Origin: Zygaena filipendulae | Lineage: Eukaryota; Arthropoda; Insecta; Lepidoptera; Zygaenidae | NCBI GenBank assembly: GCA_907165275.2 | Contig: OU015653.1 | Location: forward strand, 12,554,001-12,618,000 | Length of the DNA: 64,000 nt | Direction of reading: 5' to 3' | Shown: positions 63,031 to 64,000 of the stretch, in pieces | Position numbering within the stretch: position 1 is the stretch's first letter | How the letters are laid out: every line of letters begins with the position of its first letter | Translations under genes and position numbers: made by a program | Notes under the pieces: generated by a model | What the model saw: only the letters and a program-made list of their open reading frames with translations | Told to the model about the DNA's origin: nothing | The model's database searches: none

Positions 63031-63653
63031 TATTATAACAGAAATCGATTACTGAATACTCTCCTCCAATACTTTACACGTTGTGTAGCTGACATAATAT
63101 TATCTATAACTAAAATATACAATGAGCTTTCCCACGGTGTCCTTTGAAAGAATCAATGTCCGTATCAAAATAGTCTCTAAACTTTTATTGGCCGATCCAC
63201 AAAAGGATCTCATCTAATCCTTATTCAATATCTATTATCCAATATCCATTGTGTTACTTAATTGAACGTAGCTGTTAAGTTCGGTAACGTTAAGAATAAA
63301 GACATTACACAACCCAAGAGACTACTAAATACGATCGAACGAGCCGCTCGTCCCTTCTATTAATCTTTTTAACAGCCCTTAAAAAAGATTAAGCTCGCAG
63401 CAGATCGCGAAGGCGGACCTTTCGTTCGGGGTCCTAATTAAAATTATCCCAATCGTTACAGAGAGCCCTTTTATGTAACAAACAAGGATTACTCATGTCC
63501 TGAATGTGACTGCGAATCGTATTTATATACGCCTGGACGAAATATCACTTTAAACAATGTACCTATGTAGATTCTAGACACATCTATAAACTGACTGACA
63601 CGTCAAAAAGAAAAATATTACTTACTTAAATAATTTATTAACTACTTTGCCTA
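63031..63653. other. No recognisable feature
   Basis: No frame or repeat end supported. Confidence 0.35.
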
Positions 63654-63868
63654 TCCTACTAATATTATAAATGTGAAAGTGTGGATGTTTGGATGTTTAA
63701 ATGTTTGGATGTTTGTTACTCAATCACGCAAAAACGGCTGAACGGATTTGGATGGAATTTGGCATGCACGTTGTCAGCGGTACAGAGAAGGACATAGGGT
63801 ACTTTTTATCCCAAAATTACCGCGGGAACTACGAAATTACCGCAGGTGAAACCGCGGGACACAGCTAG
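63654..63868 (+). mobile_element. Full-length Helitron-like element
   Basis: TCCTACTAATATTATAAATG to GACACAGCTAG, 215 bp, flanked by A and T. It has an extra GATGTTTAAATGTTTG repeat unit near the 5' end. The hairpin region CCGCAGGTGAAACCGCGGG is nearly perfect. Confidence 0.85.
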
Positions 63869-63917
63869 TATAATTTTATGTATCCTAAATTCCTATTAGT
63901 TATTACCAAAAAATGCG

Positions 63918-64000
63918 AATGTGAGTTTATTTGTTTGTTTGTTTGTTACGCTTTCACGCCTTACCCACTCAATCGATCATCATGAAATTTTGCATACACG
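63918..64000 (+). mobile_element. Helitron-like element, cut by the window edge
   Basis: GCGAATGTGAGTTTATTTGT, TTGTTTGTTACGCTTTCACG and CAATCGATCATCATGAAATT begin a (TTTG)n-subfamily copy whose 3' end lies outside. Confidence 0.65.

Overview
This window looks like lepidopteran (moth or butterfly) nuclear DNA. It is AT-rich and dominated by transposable elements. The evidence is the density of Helitron-like, MITE, SINE and LINE-tail repeats of kinds I recognise from Lepidoptera, a decayed piggyBac element whose termini closely resemble the looper-moth piggyBac, and an insect-type BEL/Pao retrotransposon. I found no host protein-coding gene, no cellular RNA gene and no CRISPR array. The window is probably intergenic or deep intronic. 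The only long intact reading frame (33836-39241) belongs to the retrotransposon.

Layout. 1-10 kb: Helitron-like fragments, four copies of a 0.3-kb MITE with CRE-like palindromes, LINE tails and two compact hairpins. 10.9-12.5 kb: a (TTGAA)n-tailed retroposon end, then an internally deleted piggyBac-like element (11180-12492). 14.7-15.6 kb: an internally deleted mariner-like transposase pseudogene beside a short GC-rich island. 15970-18035: a 2.07-kb fold-back element with ~600-bp inverted arms and nested insertions in its spacer. 18.7-32.6 kb: mostly scattered Helitron-like copies and decayed LINE/SINE pieces, including an R1-like ORF2 tail. 32881-39831: a complete, recent BEL/Pao element (5-bp TSD, 375/376-bp LTRs, 1801-aa Gag-Pol). 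40289-41294: a near-palindromic MITE with a 139-bp tandem duplication, whose second copy carries a probable 624-bp solo LTR. 41.5-51.5 kb: Helitrons, LINE tails, a 34-bp minisatellite and a TIR transposon with a MITE inside it. 54.8-55.4 kb: a tRNA-derived SINE split by a palindrome of two Helitron-like 3' ends. 56-64 kb: further Helitrons, one CRE-MITE, a full-length SINE copy and long stretches with nothing recognisable.

How the parts fit together. Only the BEL/Pao element looks capable of encoding its own mobility. The Helitron-like copies (5'-TC, 3' hairpin, CTAG end, A/T flanks), the MITEs and the SINEs would need enzymes supplied elsewhere. Several insertions interrupt older ones, which gives relative ages: solo LTR after MITE duplication; Helitron palindrome after SINE; retroposon tail after a Helitron; CRE-MITE after the 738-bp TIR transposon; GGGCCC MITE after a Helitron fragment. 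All family names are from pattern recognition only; no database search was possible.
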